Notes: generated by a model not told the origin, from the sequence alone. A DNA stretch of 64,000 nucleotides from Shewanella halotolerans (GCF_019457535.1 NZ_CP080417.1:744001-808000); one strand, 5' to 3'. Shown: positions 1 through 8,512, counted from the stretch's first letter. Numbers and translations: made by a program.

Positions 1-605
1 GAGAGGCGTTGTAGCACCTCGGCCAGGTTTCCCCCGACCTCACGGGAGATCTGCATGCCGGCGGTCACCAGCTGAAACTCCTCTTCGGGGATGCGTTTAA
101 ACATGTTGTCCAGCGCCGTGTTGAATTCAACCCCCAGGCGTTGCTCGCGCAGGAAGAGCTGAAACTCTTGCTTGATCGGCGCCTCCATCTCTTCGGCCAT
201 AAACTCGATGGCGTTGCTGACGTTGGCCCCCGACTGCATAGAGGAGGCGATCATGTTGAGCGCGTCGGGCAGCTGGTGGACAAACTTGCGGCGACGGCGC
301 TTATGCAGGAACTGATAGGCGAAGCGCGGCAGCAGCGCCAGCGCGATACTCAGTAAAATCCCCAGCACCCAGGAGCCGAAGAAGAGCCGCACCAGAAAAG
401 GCACCGCCAACAGGGTCAGCATGTTGATGACAAACAGCTGCCTTGGCTCGATAAACAGGAACATATCGAACAGGTTGGTACGGGCCGAGCTGGTAAAGGT
501 TTCCTGGTAGCGCTTGGCGAAGCGTGTCGACAGGTGCTTAAGCGCCCACACTAATATGGTGACCGAAGCGAATGCCAGCATGGCGGCGATCAACGGACTA
601 CTCAT
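1..605 (-). CDS. tadB: TadB-like Flp pilus inner-membrane platform protein (3' end beyond window)
   Basis: Reading the minus strand from the ATG at 605 gives 201 open codons that run off the window start. The N-terminus holds a hydrophobic segment (about residues 4-20). A second hydrophobic stretch at about 60-90 is followed by a basic HKRRRRKF patch, then a cytoplasmic helical region with the GANVSNAIEFMAEEM and GVEFNTALDNM segments typical of T2SSF/GspF-domain proteins. The start codon overlaps the cpaF stop by 8 bases, so the two are probably translationally coupled. By family knowledge TadB and TadC form the inner-membrane platform driven by the CpaF ATPase. TadC would be expected just outside the window. 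The call is firm for a T2SSF protein and slightly less so for TadB over TadC. Confidence 0.88.
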   Translation of the reverse strand, partial: MSSPLIAAMLAFASVTILVWALKHLSTRFAKRYQETFTSSARTNLFDMFLFIEPRQLFVINMLTLLAVPFLVRLFFGSWVLGILLSIALALLPRFAYQFLHKRRRRKFVHQLPDALNMIASSMQSGANVSNAIEFMAEEMEAPIKQEFQLFLREQRLGVEFNTALDNMFKRIPEEEFQLVTAGMQISREVGGNLAEVLQRL

Positions 606-2307
606 AGCGGCTATCCTTGTCGAAGATATCCAAACGTACGGCGATCCCTTGTTTTCTTAGCTGTTCGTAGAATTCGGGCAGAGTGCCGGTTGCGGTGTAA
701 TAGCCCTGTACCTTGCCCTGCTCGTCGAAGCCGGTCTGCTGGAATTTGAAGATCTCCGACAGTTGCACCACAGTGCCTTCGATGCCAGTAACTTCACAGA
801 TGCTGGTAACCCGGCGCGAGCCGTCACAGAAGCGGGACTGCTGCACTATGATGTTGACCGCCGAGGTGATCTGCTCGCGGATCGCCGTGACAGGTAGATC
901 CATTCCCGCCATCATCACCATCACCTCGAGACGTGAGATACAGTCTCTTGGCGAGTTGGAGTGGGCCGTGGTGAGCGAACCATCGTGACCCGTGTTCATC
1001 GCCTGCAGCATGTCGAGCGCCTCACCGCCACGGCATTCACCGATCACCACGCGATCGGGACGCATCCGTAGGCAGTTCTTCACCAGATCGCGGATCTCTA
1101 TGGCGCCTTTGCCCTCCTGGTTAGGGGGACGGGCCTCGAGGGAGACTAGGTTAGGCTGATAGAGTTGCAGTTCGGCGGCATCTTCCACCGTAACGATACG
1201 TTCGTTGTCTGGGATGAAGTTAGACAGTACGTTTAGCAGGGTAGTCTTACCCGAGCCAGTCCCCCCGGAGATGACGACGTTGCGCTTCTGCTTCACGGCG
1301 ATCTCAAGAAACTCCGCCATGGCCTGGCTCATGGAGCCAAAGGCCACCAGATCGTTGCAGCTCAGGCGTCGCTGCATGAATTTACGTATGGTGATGCAGG
1401 GCCCCTTGAGTGCCAGCGGGGGGATCACCGCATTCACGCGGGAACCATCCTTGAGGCGGGCATCCACCATGGGGGAGCTCTCGTCGATACGTCTGCCTAT
1501 GGGGGTCACGATACGTTCGATGGCGCCGAGTACCGCTTGATCGTCGGAGAAGGCGATATCCGACAGGTAGAGGTTACCCGCCTTCTCATAGAAGATCTGA
1601 TCATGGCTGTTGACCATGATCTCAGTGACATCCGGGTCGGCAATCAGCCCCTCGAGCGGCCCTAGGCCTATGGTCTCGTCCAACACTTCCTTGGTCAGCG
1701 CCGAGATCTCGATGTCGTCGGGTAACTTGAAGTTGTCGATGATCTGCTTGAGCAGCACCTCACTCTGGGCGCGCAGCTCGGTGTCACTCATCTCGTTAAC
1801 GTTAACCCGGCGCAGATCCATCTGCTTGAGTAGCTCGGTATGCACCTTGCGGCGCCACTCGTTGCGTCTCTGAATCTGGGCGCTCTGCTCCGTCACTATT
1901 GGAGGCTGCGCCTCGACAGAGGTTACAGCAGCTGCCACGGGAGCGGCTTGTGCCACGACGGGCGCTGCAGGTGGCGGTGGCGTCTCGGCGGGGGCACTTG
2001 CCTGAAATTGCGGATCGCTGCTCTGTACCCTGAGCTGATAATCGCCCACCTGAATCTTGTCGTTGAGGGTGAGGGGACCGAACTCCTGATGTTTCTCGTC
2101 GTTCACGCGTACGCCTGTACGGCTCTTGTTGTCGACGATGAAGATCCCCTCCTCATTTTGCCGCAAGGTGGCGTGATGCTTGGAGATCTTAAAGCCCCGA
2201 AGGACGATCAGCTGATCGGGGTCTTTACCCACACGGCATTCGCGGTGGATACATTGAAACTCGCCGACCTTGGTGCCCTTGGTGGTGCTGACTAAGATGT
2301 TAAACAT
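598..2307 (-). CDS. cpaF: FHA-domain-fused CpaF/TadA secretion ATPase of the Flp pilus
   Basis: A 569-residue protein in three parts. Residues 1-95 look like an FHA phosphothreonine-binding domain (GFKISKHHATL at 38-48, then a SRTGVRVND segment). Residues 100-145 are a Pro/Ala-rich linker. Residues 150-560 are a CpaF-type ATPase with Walker A GGTGSGKT at 348-355, an aspartate-box region around VTVEDAAELQ, and Walker B RVVIGECRGGEA at 419-430. Known role: cytoplasmic motor for Flp pilin polymerisation. It lies 9 bases after the secretin gene and overlaps tadB. The N-terminal FHA domain is unusual for classical TadA and suggests control by serine/threonine phosphorylation; that is inference. 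Confidence 0.93.
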   Translation of the reverse strand: MFNILVSTTKGTKVGEFQCIHRECRVGKDPDQLIVLRGFKISKHHATLRQNEEGIFIVDNKSRTGVRVNDEKHQEFGPLTLNDKIQVGDYQLRVQSSDPQFQASAPAETPPPPAAPVVAQAAPVAAAVTSVEAQPPIVTEQSAQIQRRNEWRRKVHTELLKQMDLRRVNVNEMSDTELRAQSEVLLKQIIDNFKLPDDIEISALTKEVLDETIGLGPLEGLIADPDVTEIMVNSHDQIFYEKAGNLYLSDIAFSDDQAVLGAIERIVTPIGRRIDESSPMVDARLKDGSRVNAVIPPLALKGPCITIRKFMQRRLSCNDLVAFGSMSQAMAEFLEIAVKQKRNVVISGGTGSGKTTLLNVLSNFIPDNERIVTVEDAAELQLYQPNLVSLEARPPNQEGKGAIEIRDLVKNCLRMRPDRVVIGECRGGEALDMLQAMNTGHDGSLTTAHSNSPRDCISRLEVMVMMAGMDLPVTAIREQITSAVNIIVQQSRFCDGSRRVTSICEVTGIEGTVVQLSEIFKFQQTGFDEQGKVQGYYTATGTLPEFYEQLRKQGIAVRLDIFDKDSRYE

Positions 2308-2316
2308 GAGCTGCTC

Positions 2317-3627
2317 CTAGTCCAAGATGTAGAAAGCTTCGAGCTTGGTGGCTTCTTCCGCCATCTCCAGGCCGCGATTGAGTTGAGTGTCATGCTCTTC
2401 CTGCCCCGGATAGACCACCACAGGGGTGACGAAGATGACCAACTCTGTCTTGTCGTCTTTAAAGTCGCGGGACTTGAAGAGTTCACCCAGGATGGGGATA
2501 TCGCCAAGCAGAGGGAACTTGTTGACTATCTTGGACATTTCACTGTTGACCAGGCCAGAGATCACTATGGTCTCGTTGTTCTTCACGTTGATCACAGACT
2601 CGGTGCGGCGGGTCAGCATACCTGGCACACCATCGACGGCCACAGAAGGATCGATTGAGCTGACCTCGGCCATGACCCGGCTGACAATGTTTTGTTGCTC
2701 GTCTACCACGGGCTCAATGTCCAGCTTGATGCCGTACTCTTTATATTCGACATCCACGGCGCCCAGGCCGCTGACGCTGCGGATAGGGAACTCGCCACCG
2801 GCCAGGAAGCTGGCCGACTCGCCGCTGCGGGTGGTCAGGTTGGGCTGGGCCAGTAGGCGGGCATCGCCCTTTTCAGATAGCAATTGGATCTGGCTGCCGA
2901 TACCCGAGACGATACCCAGCGAACTCCAGCCACGGGTATCTAAGACGCCTATGTTCTCGGCAATGGATTTGGTGATCGCCTCTGTGTATTGGCCGGGTGA
3001 GGCGACGTTGAAGATAGGGTTGGCGGTAAAGCCCTTAGCTACCCCATATGCCGGACCAGCCATGGAGGTTTCCCACTTGATGCCGACGTTGTTGAGGGTC
3101 GACTTGTTGAACTCGACTATCTTGACCTGCATCTTCACCATGGGTGACATTGTCTTGGCAAACTTGAGGTATTTCACCAGGGAGACGACGTTAGGATCGC
3201 CTTCGAGGATCTTCTCCAGCTGCTCCTTCTGGGCAAGGTCGGCTTCGCCCTGAACTATGATCAGGCCATCGCTCTCCGAGACAGTGAGCGACGGGAAGGC
3301 GGCGAGCATCTTCTTGACCATGGTCGTGGTACGCAGGCTGTTGTCTGGGGTGACGGTGAGGCTGAGCTTGATCAGCTTGCCATCTTTCTGCCATAGCTGC
3401 AGGTCGGTATTGCCCGGAGCCTCGCCGATCAGCAAGACGCCCTTGTTATCGACGACCTTGGCGCTGAGCACCTTGCCGTTACCCACGACGATACGCTCGA
3501 CGTTGGCGGCCTTATAGAGTTCGACTGCGCCGACATAGAGCTTCATGGGGCGGTTGTTGTGCGCCATGCTGGACGCGGGCAGCAGTAGACATATCCAAAA
3601 AAATGCGACAATTTTCAATGTTTTCAT
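2317..3627 (-). CDS. cpaC: RcpA/CpaC-type Flp pilus secretin
   Basis: A 436-residue protein with a Sec signal peptide (residues 1-22, ending SSMA), a pilus-secretin N-terminal domain beginning PMKLYVGAVELYKAANVERI, a BON-like segment (LIIVQGEADLAQKEQLEKIL), and a secretin domain in the C-terminal half with the VINVKNNETIVISGLVNSE signature. It forms the outer-membrane channel for the pilus. The start ATG overlaps the TGA of cpaB by 4 bases (ATGA), implying coupled translation. Length is normal for the Tad secretin family, which lacks the extra N domains of type II secretins. Confidence 0.92.
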   Translation of the reverse strand: MKTLKIVAFFWICLLLPASSMAHNNRPMKLYVGAVELYKAANVERIVVGNGKVLSAKVVDNKGVLLIGEAPGNTDLQLWQKDGKLIKLSLTVTPDNSLRTTTMVKKMLAAFPSLTVSESDGLIIVQGEADLAQKEQLEKILEGDPNVVSLVKYLKFAKTMSPMVKMQVKIVEFNKSTLNNVGIKWETSMAGPAYGVAKGFTANPIFNVASPGQYTEAITKSIAENIGVLDTRGWSSLGIVSGIGSQIQLLSEKGDARLLAQPNLTTRSGESASFLAGGEFPIRSVSGLGAVDVEYKEYGIKLDIEPVVDEQQNIVSRVMAEVSSIDPSVAVDGVPGMLTRRTESVINVKNNETIVISGLVNSEMSKIVNKFPLLGDIPILGELFKSRDFKDDKTELVIFVTPVVVYPGQEEHDTQLNRGLEMAEEATKLEAFYILD

Positions 3628-4520
3628 AGTACGGCTTTATCTTTTTGTTGGCTGAGTTGCTCTAGCATCTCTTTGGGAAGCGGGTAGGTTTGGGTACTGG
3701 TTTTGATGCCACTGCCACCGGTGATCACCTCGACGGCAAGCTCGTGGTTTTCCACATCGCGATTAAACAGTTGGCCTTCATGCATAGAGATAAACTCCAG
3801 CGCCCTAGACTCCTTCTGATTTCTCAGCAGGGTGACAAAATCACCTTTCTGTTTTGCCAGTGAGACGCGCGCCGCGTCGTTGACCGATAGCGCTAGAGTG
3901 ACTGTGTTATAGGCGTTGGGGTTGTCGTATAGGGTATCGACCAACTCGGGATTGACATCTATGCTGCGTCTGCCTGTGGCTAGCACTGTGACATCCTCCA
4001 GTAGCAGCTGGAGTCGTTTTCGCTCGCCATCACGTCCCTCTTCTTTGAAGGAGAGCAGCAGATCGATATGATCTGAGGGCACCAGCATGCCGGCATTCGA
4101 GTTAATCTCATCGATATCTATAGTGACGGCACGTTGGCCCTCTTTAAGAATGTCGGAGAACTGCGCCACGCGCATGCCGGGCAGGTAGGTTTCGATCAGC
4201 GGGCGACCCGGTGCCATGGGTTGTAGCAGCATCTGCCCGGCAACCTCGCCGAAGCGGCTGGGATGTATGGCGTCCAGGGGCAGGGTATCGGCGCGGATTT
4301 GACGCACAGACATGTTGGCCTGGGAGATGATATCGCCCTTTTTCAAAGGCTGGGTGGCGACGATTACATCGGCCATCGCAATGTTGTCCTTGGTCAACTC
4401 ATCTCTGAGTTCCTGCTCTTTGGCTATGAAGTAGTTCTTGGTCGCCCAGGCCGAAATACCACCTAAGATCAAGGCAATAACTAGCAGCACCCAATTGAAG
4501 TCAATTGATTTTAATTTCAT
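3624..4520 (-). CDS. cpaB: CpaB/RcpC-type Flp pilus assembly protein
   Basis: About 298 residues from the ATG at 4520, which follows an AGGTT purine-rich stretch; an in-frame start 66 bases upstream lacks a plausible site and would add a non-conserved tail overlapping the preceding gene. One N-terminal membrane helix (about residues 9-27) is followed by a SAF-like domain (VIVATQPLKKGDIISQANMS) and the RcpC-type region (QRAVTIDIDEINSNAGMLVPSDHIDLLL). In known Tad systems this periplasmic protein works with the secretin. It ends with an ATGA overlap into the secretin gene. Confidence 0.9.
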   Translation of the reverse strand: MKLKSIDFNWVLLVIALILGGISAWATKNYFIAKEQELRDELTKDNIAMADVIVATQPLKKGDIISQANMSVRQIRADTLPLDAIHPSRFGEVAGQMLLQPMAPGRPLIETYLPGMRVAQFSDILKEGQRAVTIDIDEINSNAGMLVPSDHIDLLLSFKEEGRDGERKRLQLLLEDVTVLATGRRSIDVNPELVDTLYDNPNAYNTVTLALSVNDAARVSLAKQKGDFVTLLRNQKESRALEFISMHEGQLFNRDVENHELAVEVITGGSGIKTSTQTYPLPKEMLEQLSQQKDKAVL

Positions 4521-4534
4521 CGTTAAACCTGAAG

Positions 4535-4726
4535 TTAGTTGGGGAGTATCGAGAGCGATTTCGTGTAGGCAAACGCCGTATACCACTCGGTGAGGGCATC
4601 GGCGCAGAGGTCTAGCACATTGTCATCATTGCTGACGGGGGTGAGCAGGGCGGCGACTAAGGCGCCGCATACCACCAGGTATTCGACGCTGGCCTGGCCC
4701 CGACAGCGGGTGTTGCTTAACTGCAT
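4535..4726 (-). CDS. small TadE/Flp-like pseudopilin, 63 aa
   Basis: A 63-residue protein whose N-terminus RGQASVEYLVVCGALVAALL fits the Flp-type prepilin rule: Gly before the cleavage site and Glu+5/Tyr+6 in QASVEY, followed by a single hydrophobic helix. The remainder (about 35 residues, with CADALTEWYTAFAY) is very short. An AGGATGATG ribosome site lies just upstream, and the gene starts 7 bases after the preceding gene. It is probably processed by the TadV/FppA peptidase and could be a minor pilin or initiation pseudopilin. Its exact family is not recognised; the prepilin signal is the only evidence. Confidence 0.7.
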   Translation of the reverse strand: MQLSNTRCRGQASVEYLVVCGALVAALLTPVSNDDNVLDLCADALTEWYTAFAYTKSLSILPN

Positions 4727-4733
4727 GGGTTCA

Positions 4734-5405
4734 TCATCCTTGTTTCACTTGATTGGCAACTATGTAAACTTGCGAATTTCGGGTGTCGAAACTGATATCG
4801 ACGCTATTGGTTCCCTGGCTCATTTGAAGGGCGGCCTTTCCCGATTGGGTATCGAGTATGGCGGTCTCTTCTACCCAGCCCCGCTGCTGATAGTGACGGC
4901 GGTAATAGTGATAGTTGCTGGAAAGGCTGCGAGTGCTGCTGAGCACGATGGTGCGCCCCTGCTTGTAGAGGTCGGTCGAGGCGATATCAGATAGCACAGT
5001 GGCACCACTGGGCTGAGGAAAAGTGTTGCGTCTAACCCTAGCCAGTTCATTCTCTTCCATATTCTTGGTGATGCCGACAAAGGCGGTGACGCCATCAAAC
5101 TGCTGGCTGATGCGGGCGGTCAGCAGATAAGGGGGCTGCAGACTGTTGATCACTAAGTCGCCGTTAAAGGGGCGGGAGTCGAATCGTTCGCTATCTTTCT
5201 GCCAGGCCTTAGTAAAGAAGGCCGCCAGCTGGGCCTGGCTCTGGGTGTCTTTGACCACCCAGGTCTTCATAGGGTAGCCGTTGTAGCGCATCTCATCGGC
5301 GACTATCTCTACCTTGGCGGTGTCGGGAAAATTTACTTCAGGCCAGTCGCTTGCCTGTGTAAGGCCGGTGAATAGGACGAGAATAAGGGGGAAAAGTGAT
5401 TTCAT
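4734..5405 (-). CDS. secreted protein of the Tad locus, function unknown
   Basis: A 223-residue protein from the ATG at 5405 with a clear signal peptide (MKSLFPLILVLFTGLTQAS). An upstream in-frame ATG would put 20 polar residues ahead of that signal and overlap the neighbouring gene, so it is rejected. No lipobox or recognised domain. The mature protein has alternating strands and no cysteines, suggesting a soluble periplasmic protein. It lies between the TadE-like gene (5 bases upstream) and the small pseudopilin gene (7 bases downstream), so it is almost certainly a pilus accessory factor. Function is otherwise unknown. Confidence 0.75.
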   Translation of the reverse strand: MKSLFPLILVLFTGLTQASDWPEVNFPDTAKVEIVADEMRYNGYPMKTWVVKDTQSQAQLAAFFTKAWQKDSERFDSRPFNGDLVINSLQPPYLLTARISQQFDGVTAFVGITKNMEENELARVRRNTFPQPSGATVLSDIASTDLYKQGRTIVLSSTRSLSSNYHYYRRHYQQRGWVEETAILDTQSGKAALQMSQGTNSVDISFDTRNSQVYIVANQVKQG

Positions 5406-5409
5406 GGGG

Positions 5410-6270
5410 TCAGCCTCCACAGTTCTTGGTGCCATAGGTACATAGGCGGTTAGCGGGCAGCACATCGGGTTCGACGAAACCTAGCTTCAGCGAGTTGGAC
5501 TTGATCTCCTTACCGAAGGGGATAATGCCAATGAGGTTCTGAGCGGTGCGGATCACGCCAACGTCCATATAGTTGGTCAGCACCAAGCGTCTTACCCGGT
5601 TCTTCACATGGTAGGGGCCGGCGGCGTTCCAGCCTGAGGCGAGCAGGGCGCTTTGACCCTCGACGCTCAGGTTTAGTTGGTCGAACGGACTCATTTCGAG
5701 GTTTTCCAGATCTGTCTTGACCTGGGTGCGATAGAACTGATCTCTGGGCAGCTTAAAGCCGGTAAAAGAGAGCATGCCGACGGCTCGCTCGACACTTGCG
5801 CCATAGGCCCCTGGTGTTCCAGAACCTTGCTGGCTACCGCTAATTCTGGCCAGTTCCTGTTCATCCTTGGCCGACTCCTGCAGATTCTTTAACAGCAGGC
5901 TATTTGTGCCGTCGCGCTTTAGGGGATACTTGAGTAGCGGGTGGACATTATTGTCCCAGCTCCATTGATCCTTTTGGCGGGTCGCTATCTTGCGGCCATC
6001 TTGCTGATAGAAGCGCCAGGGCAGGTATTGCATCTGCTCTTCATCTGAGCGAATGGCCACATAGAGGCCGCTGCGGCTCGGCATTCTATCGGGGCGTCCC
6101 TCTTTCCAAACGGTGCGCTCCCAGGCGTTATAGTGCGCGGCCTGATCTGCCCTGTGCTGGGCGCTAGAGACCTTAGCCAGTAAGGGGAAGATGATCAGCA
6201 GGGGGACAATCACAAAGCTGAGCCCTACGACACTCTCGACCAAGGCCTGGCCCTGTTGTTTCTTGGCCAT
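5410..6270 (-). CDS. tadE: TadE-like pseudopilin
   Basis: A 286-residue protein with the Flp-class prepilin N-terminus (KKQQGQALVESVVGLSFV): Gly before the cleavage site and Glu at +5, followed by one long hydrophobic helix (about residues 14-30). The rest is a periplasmic domain of roughly 250 residues, ending in a cysteine pair (RLCTYGTKNCGG) that could form a disulfide. The start codon abuts the stop of the TadG-like gene. Family knowledge: TadE pseudopilins are cleaved by the same peptidase as Flp pilin and are needed for pilus biogenesis. It is longer than a typical TadE, so it could be an accessory pseudopilin of a related class. Confidence 0.78.
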   Translation of the reverse strand: MAKKQQGQALVESVVGLSFVIVPLLIIFPLLAKVSSAQHRADQAAHYNAWERTVWKEGRPDRMPSRSGLYVAIRSDEEQMQYLPWRFYQQDGRKIATRQKDQWSWDNNVHPLLKYPLKRDGTNSLLLKNLQESAKDEQELARISGSQQGSGTPGAYGASVERAVGMLSFTGFKLPRDQFYRTQVKTDLENLEMSPFDQLNLSVEGQSALLASGWNAAGPYHVKNRVRRLVLTNYMDVGVIRTAQNLIGIIPFGKEIKSNSLKLGFVEPDVLPANRLCTYGTKNCGG

Positions 6271-7670
6271 TAGAGCATCCTCGTTAAGGCCAGCACTGTG
6301 CTGCGCTCGCCGTTGGTGGAGTCGGTCAGACGGGTCTGCCAGAAAGGGTTATAGAGGTTGCCATATTCGTGGCGGCCATCGCGTCTAGCCCAGGAAGAGG
6401 TTATTTGCATCAGATCTTTTGGGCGTGAGTAGTAGGCCTGCGCTGTCGCCAGGGCCGTCATGCGATTGCCGAGCATCTCTTCGTCTTTTGCCGGGTTAAG
6501 GCCATCGCCCACCAGTTGCACACTGCTTGATGTGCCGACATTGTTGCGTTTTTTAGAGACCACAATGGCGATGTTATCCGTCTGACTCTTCTTGTTGGCG
6601 CTGCTTGAGAGACCGAAGAAGGGGCGGACACCATTGTAATCGCCACGGGTTTCCTGGGCGTAACCTGCGTATCGGGATGCAGTACGGTTGATGCGGCGAC
6701 TGCTGCCCCAGGTTTGGCGATCACCTTCGCGGGGAATATTGGCGCGATCATCCGAGCTGGTCGAGCCCCAGCCGAGCGGGATCTCTCTGTATCCGCGCCA
6801 ACGGCAACCGGACCAACTACAACGAAACTTGGAGAGGTGGAAGCTGATGGTATCCATAGAGGTCCAGGATTCAGCCTGCCTATTGTCGTAGGCTATCAGA
6901 TCGCTACCACCGGTTTTCTGGGTCTTCCAACGTATAGGGAAGACGGTCATCGACCAGATCCCCCCAAGTTTGTAGGTTCGATTTTTACTGAAGGGATCGC
7001 GTGACGCCAGAGTCACGCCGATGAAATCTTTAAACTGGGTCTCTTTACTCTTGGGGTTACGGCTATGGCGCTTCTGGAATGATATCCAGGTATCTTTCAC
7101 ATCGACAAACAGTAGTGGGTTTTGCGCCAGATCCAGCCTGGCATCGCTATCATTGGCCTTGACCACCTTGCCGGCCGATTCGATGCTGGAGGCCATGCCC
7201 GCGTAGTGGATAACCTGTTGTGAGCTGCTCAAGGTCCACAAGATGGCATCTTCGGCGTAGATCAAGCCTTCAAATACGGGTTGCGCCACCTGGTTGATGG
7301 TACCGACAGCCTTTTCGATACCAGCAAGCACCTGGCCAAGATAAGGTACCCAGCAGAGGGTTGTGCAGGCATTTTGCGCGAATTGGTCTGTCATGTTGAA
7401 CCAGGAGGAGAGCCCGACCATCTGGGCAATGGCGACTTGATTCGCGACAGATGCGCGATTGGTATAGGCCTTGAAATTGAAATCTCGGGCGGCAAAGGTC
7501 GCGACGCTGTAGGCCGTGTTGTCGGCAGTATTCTGCAACTTAGTTGCGTTGAGATTGACCTTGGTTGTATTAAAACTGTAGAGCACAGACATGAGTGCGA
7601 GCGACATCAGCATTAAAGACAATGCCATGGCCTGCCCTCGCTGTTTGGAGCGCATGGTATTTGGTTTCAT
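6270..7670 (-). CDS. tadG: TadG-like Flp pilus protein
   Basis: A 466-residue protein with an N-terminal RGQAMALSLMLMSLALMSVL segment. This resembles a prepilin/TadG N-terminal helix but lacks the Glu at +5, so processing is doubtful. A TadG-like stretch follows (KLQNTADNTAYSVATFAARDFNFKAYTNR), then a long region with scattered cysteines (CTTLCW, RCSWSGCRWRG). No von Willebrand metal site is obvious. Neighbours are the minor pilin upstream and the TadE-like gene immediately downstream. The exact start is uncertain, as a second in-frame ATG lies 15 bases further on. Confidence 0.72.
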   Translation of the reverse strand: MKPNTMRSKQRGQAMALSLMLMSLALMSVLYSFNTTKVNLNATKLQNTADNTAYSVATFAARDFNFKAYTNRASVANQVAIAQMVGLSSWFNMTDQFAQNACTTLCWVPYLGQVLAGIEKAVGTINQVAQPVFEGLIYAEDAILWTLSSSQQVIHYAGMASSIESAGKVVKANDSDARLDLAQNPLLFVDVKDTWISFQKRHSRNPKSKETQFKDFIGVTLASRDPFSKNRTYKLGGIWSMTVFPIRWKTQKTGGSDLIAYDNRQAESWTSMDTISFHLSKFRCSWSGCRWRGYREIPLGWGSTSSDDRANIPREGDRQTWGSSRRINRTASRYAGYAQETRGDYNGVRPFFGLSSSANKKSQTDNIAIVVSKKRNNVGTSSSVQLVGDGLNPAKDEEMLGNRMTALATAQAYYSRPKDLMQITSSWARRDGRHEYGNLYNPFWQTRLTDSTNGERSTVLALTRML

Positions 7671-7702
7671 AGGAGTCTCTTGGCTAGTCGAAAAGGCTGG
7701 GG

Positions 7703-8011
7703 TTAATCTACGCCGCTACCTGACCCACTACCTGAGCCGGTACCACCGCTGGCGCTATTCGCCCCTTGGTCATAGTTACCTAGGTTGTAATCCTGGTTGG
7801 CTACACCGTTTGCTGCGGAGGCTGAACCTTGTGCTTGACCTATTTGACCGTTAGCACTCTGCCCTGAGACCTCGGCGGAAAGGCCGGCGACCTGGTTGCG
7901 CACCGTCTTGCCGAAGAAGCTGTAGACGCCAATTGCCGAGACGGCGATTAAGGCGACTATGATGATATATTCGGTCATGCCCTGACCTTGTATGTGTATC
8001 TTTTTCACCAT
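7703..8011 (-). CDS. flp: second Flp-family pilin with Gly/Ser-rich tail
   Basis: A 102-residue prepilin. Cleavage is expected within QGQGMTEYIIIVALIAVSAIG (Glu+5/Tyr+6), followed by the FFGKTVRNQVAGLSAE segment shared with the other pilin. It differs by a changed leader (IHIQ instead of KKQR) and a C-terminal GTGSGSGSGSGVD tail. An AGGAAC ribosome site precedes the start. It is separated from the first pilin by a hairpin and a tandem repeat, which would be expected to lower its expression. Probably a recent duplicate acting as a minor pilin. Confidence 0.88.
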   Translation of the reverse strand: MVKKIHIQGQGMTEYIIIVALIAVSAIGVYSFFGKTVRNQVAGLSAEVSGQSANGQIGQAQGSASAANGVANQDYNLGNYDQGANSASGGTGSGSGSGSGVD

Positions 8012-8034
8012 AAGTTCCTTTTATGATCGATGGA

Positions 8035-8060
8035 AAGGCAAGTGCCTTGGCACTTGCCTT
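8035..8060 (-). terminator. hairpin between the two Flp pilin genes (attenuator-like)
   Basis: A perfect 12-base inverted repeat (AAGGCAAGTGCC / GGCACTTGCCTT) with a 2-base centre sits just downstream of the first pilin gene. On the minus strand it is not followed by a strong T run, so partial termination or 3'-end mRNA protection is more likely than full termination. Such a hairpin would make the first pilin transcript more abundant than the rest of the operon. Confidence 0.55.
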
Positions 8061-8062
8061 CG

Positions 8063-8096
8063 TCTTGACCCCAAAACAGTCTTGACCCCAAAACAG
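8063..8096. repeat. 17-bp tandem duplication in the pilin intergenic
   Basis: Two perfect adjacent copies of TCTTGACCCCAAAACAG (8063-8079 and 8080-8096) lie between the first pilin stop and the hairpin at 8035-8060. No coding function. Confidence 0.9.
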
Positions 8097-8113
8097 GTTT
8101 AACGCTTATAGGG

Positions 8114-8389
8114 TTAGTTAGTACCACCAGCGCTGCTGTTTGCAGCTTGGTCGTATGTACCTAAGTTGTAATCCTGGTTGGCAACACCATTTGCTGCGGT
8201 GGCAGCGCCTTGTGCTTGACCAATTTGACCGTCGGCGCTTTGACCTGACATTTCGGCAGACAGACCGGCAACCTGGTTACGGATAGTCTTACCGAAGAAG
8301 CTGTATACCCCGATGGCAGATACAGCAATCAGTGCGACAATGATGATATATTCGGTCATACCTTGACCACGTTGCTTTTTCTTTAACAT
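8114..8389 (-). CDS. flp: major Flp pilin
   Basis: A 91-residue Flp/Fap prepilin: basic leader MLKKKQRG, then mature QGMTEYIIIVALIAVSAIG with Glu+5/Tyr+6, a FFGKTIRNQVAGLSAEMSG segment and a Gly/Ala/Asn-rich C-terminus. A strong AAGGAG ribosome site stands 7 bases before the ATG. It is the first structural gene of the minus-strand operon and carries the best promoter and ribosome site, so it is inferred to be the major pilin. Confidence 0.92.
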   Translation of the reverse strand: MLKKKQRGQGMTEYIIIVALIAVSAIGVYSFFGKTIRNQVAGLSAEMSGQSADGQIGQAQGAATAANGVANQDYNLGTYDQAANSSAGGTN

Positions 8390-8427
8390 CTCTTTTCTCC
8401 TTGAGAATATATAATTAAGACTCGGTT

Positions 8428-8455
8428 ATTTTATCGTCATACCTTAGTGTCTCAA
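8428..8455 (-). promoter_or_regulatory. candidate sigma-70 promoter of the pilin operon
   Basis: On the minus strand TTGAGA (8455-8450) and TAAAAT (8433-8428) are separated by 16 bases and lie about 40-65 bases before the pilin ATG. Pattern match only. Confidence 0.4.
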
Positions 8456-8512
8456 TTATCCCTAGGAATAATATTGCCCTGATGAACCTACCCGTTGTTA
8501 TTATTTTCCTAC

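Noticed and set aside
1205..1540. Plus-strand open frames across the Tad, M16, nor and pnt genes
   Set aside because: They are antisense shadows of clearly recognised genes in high-GC codon-biased DNA.
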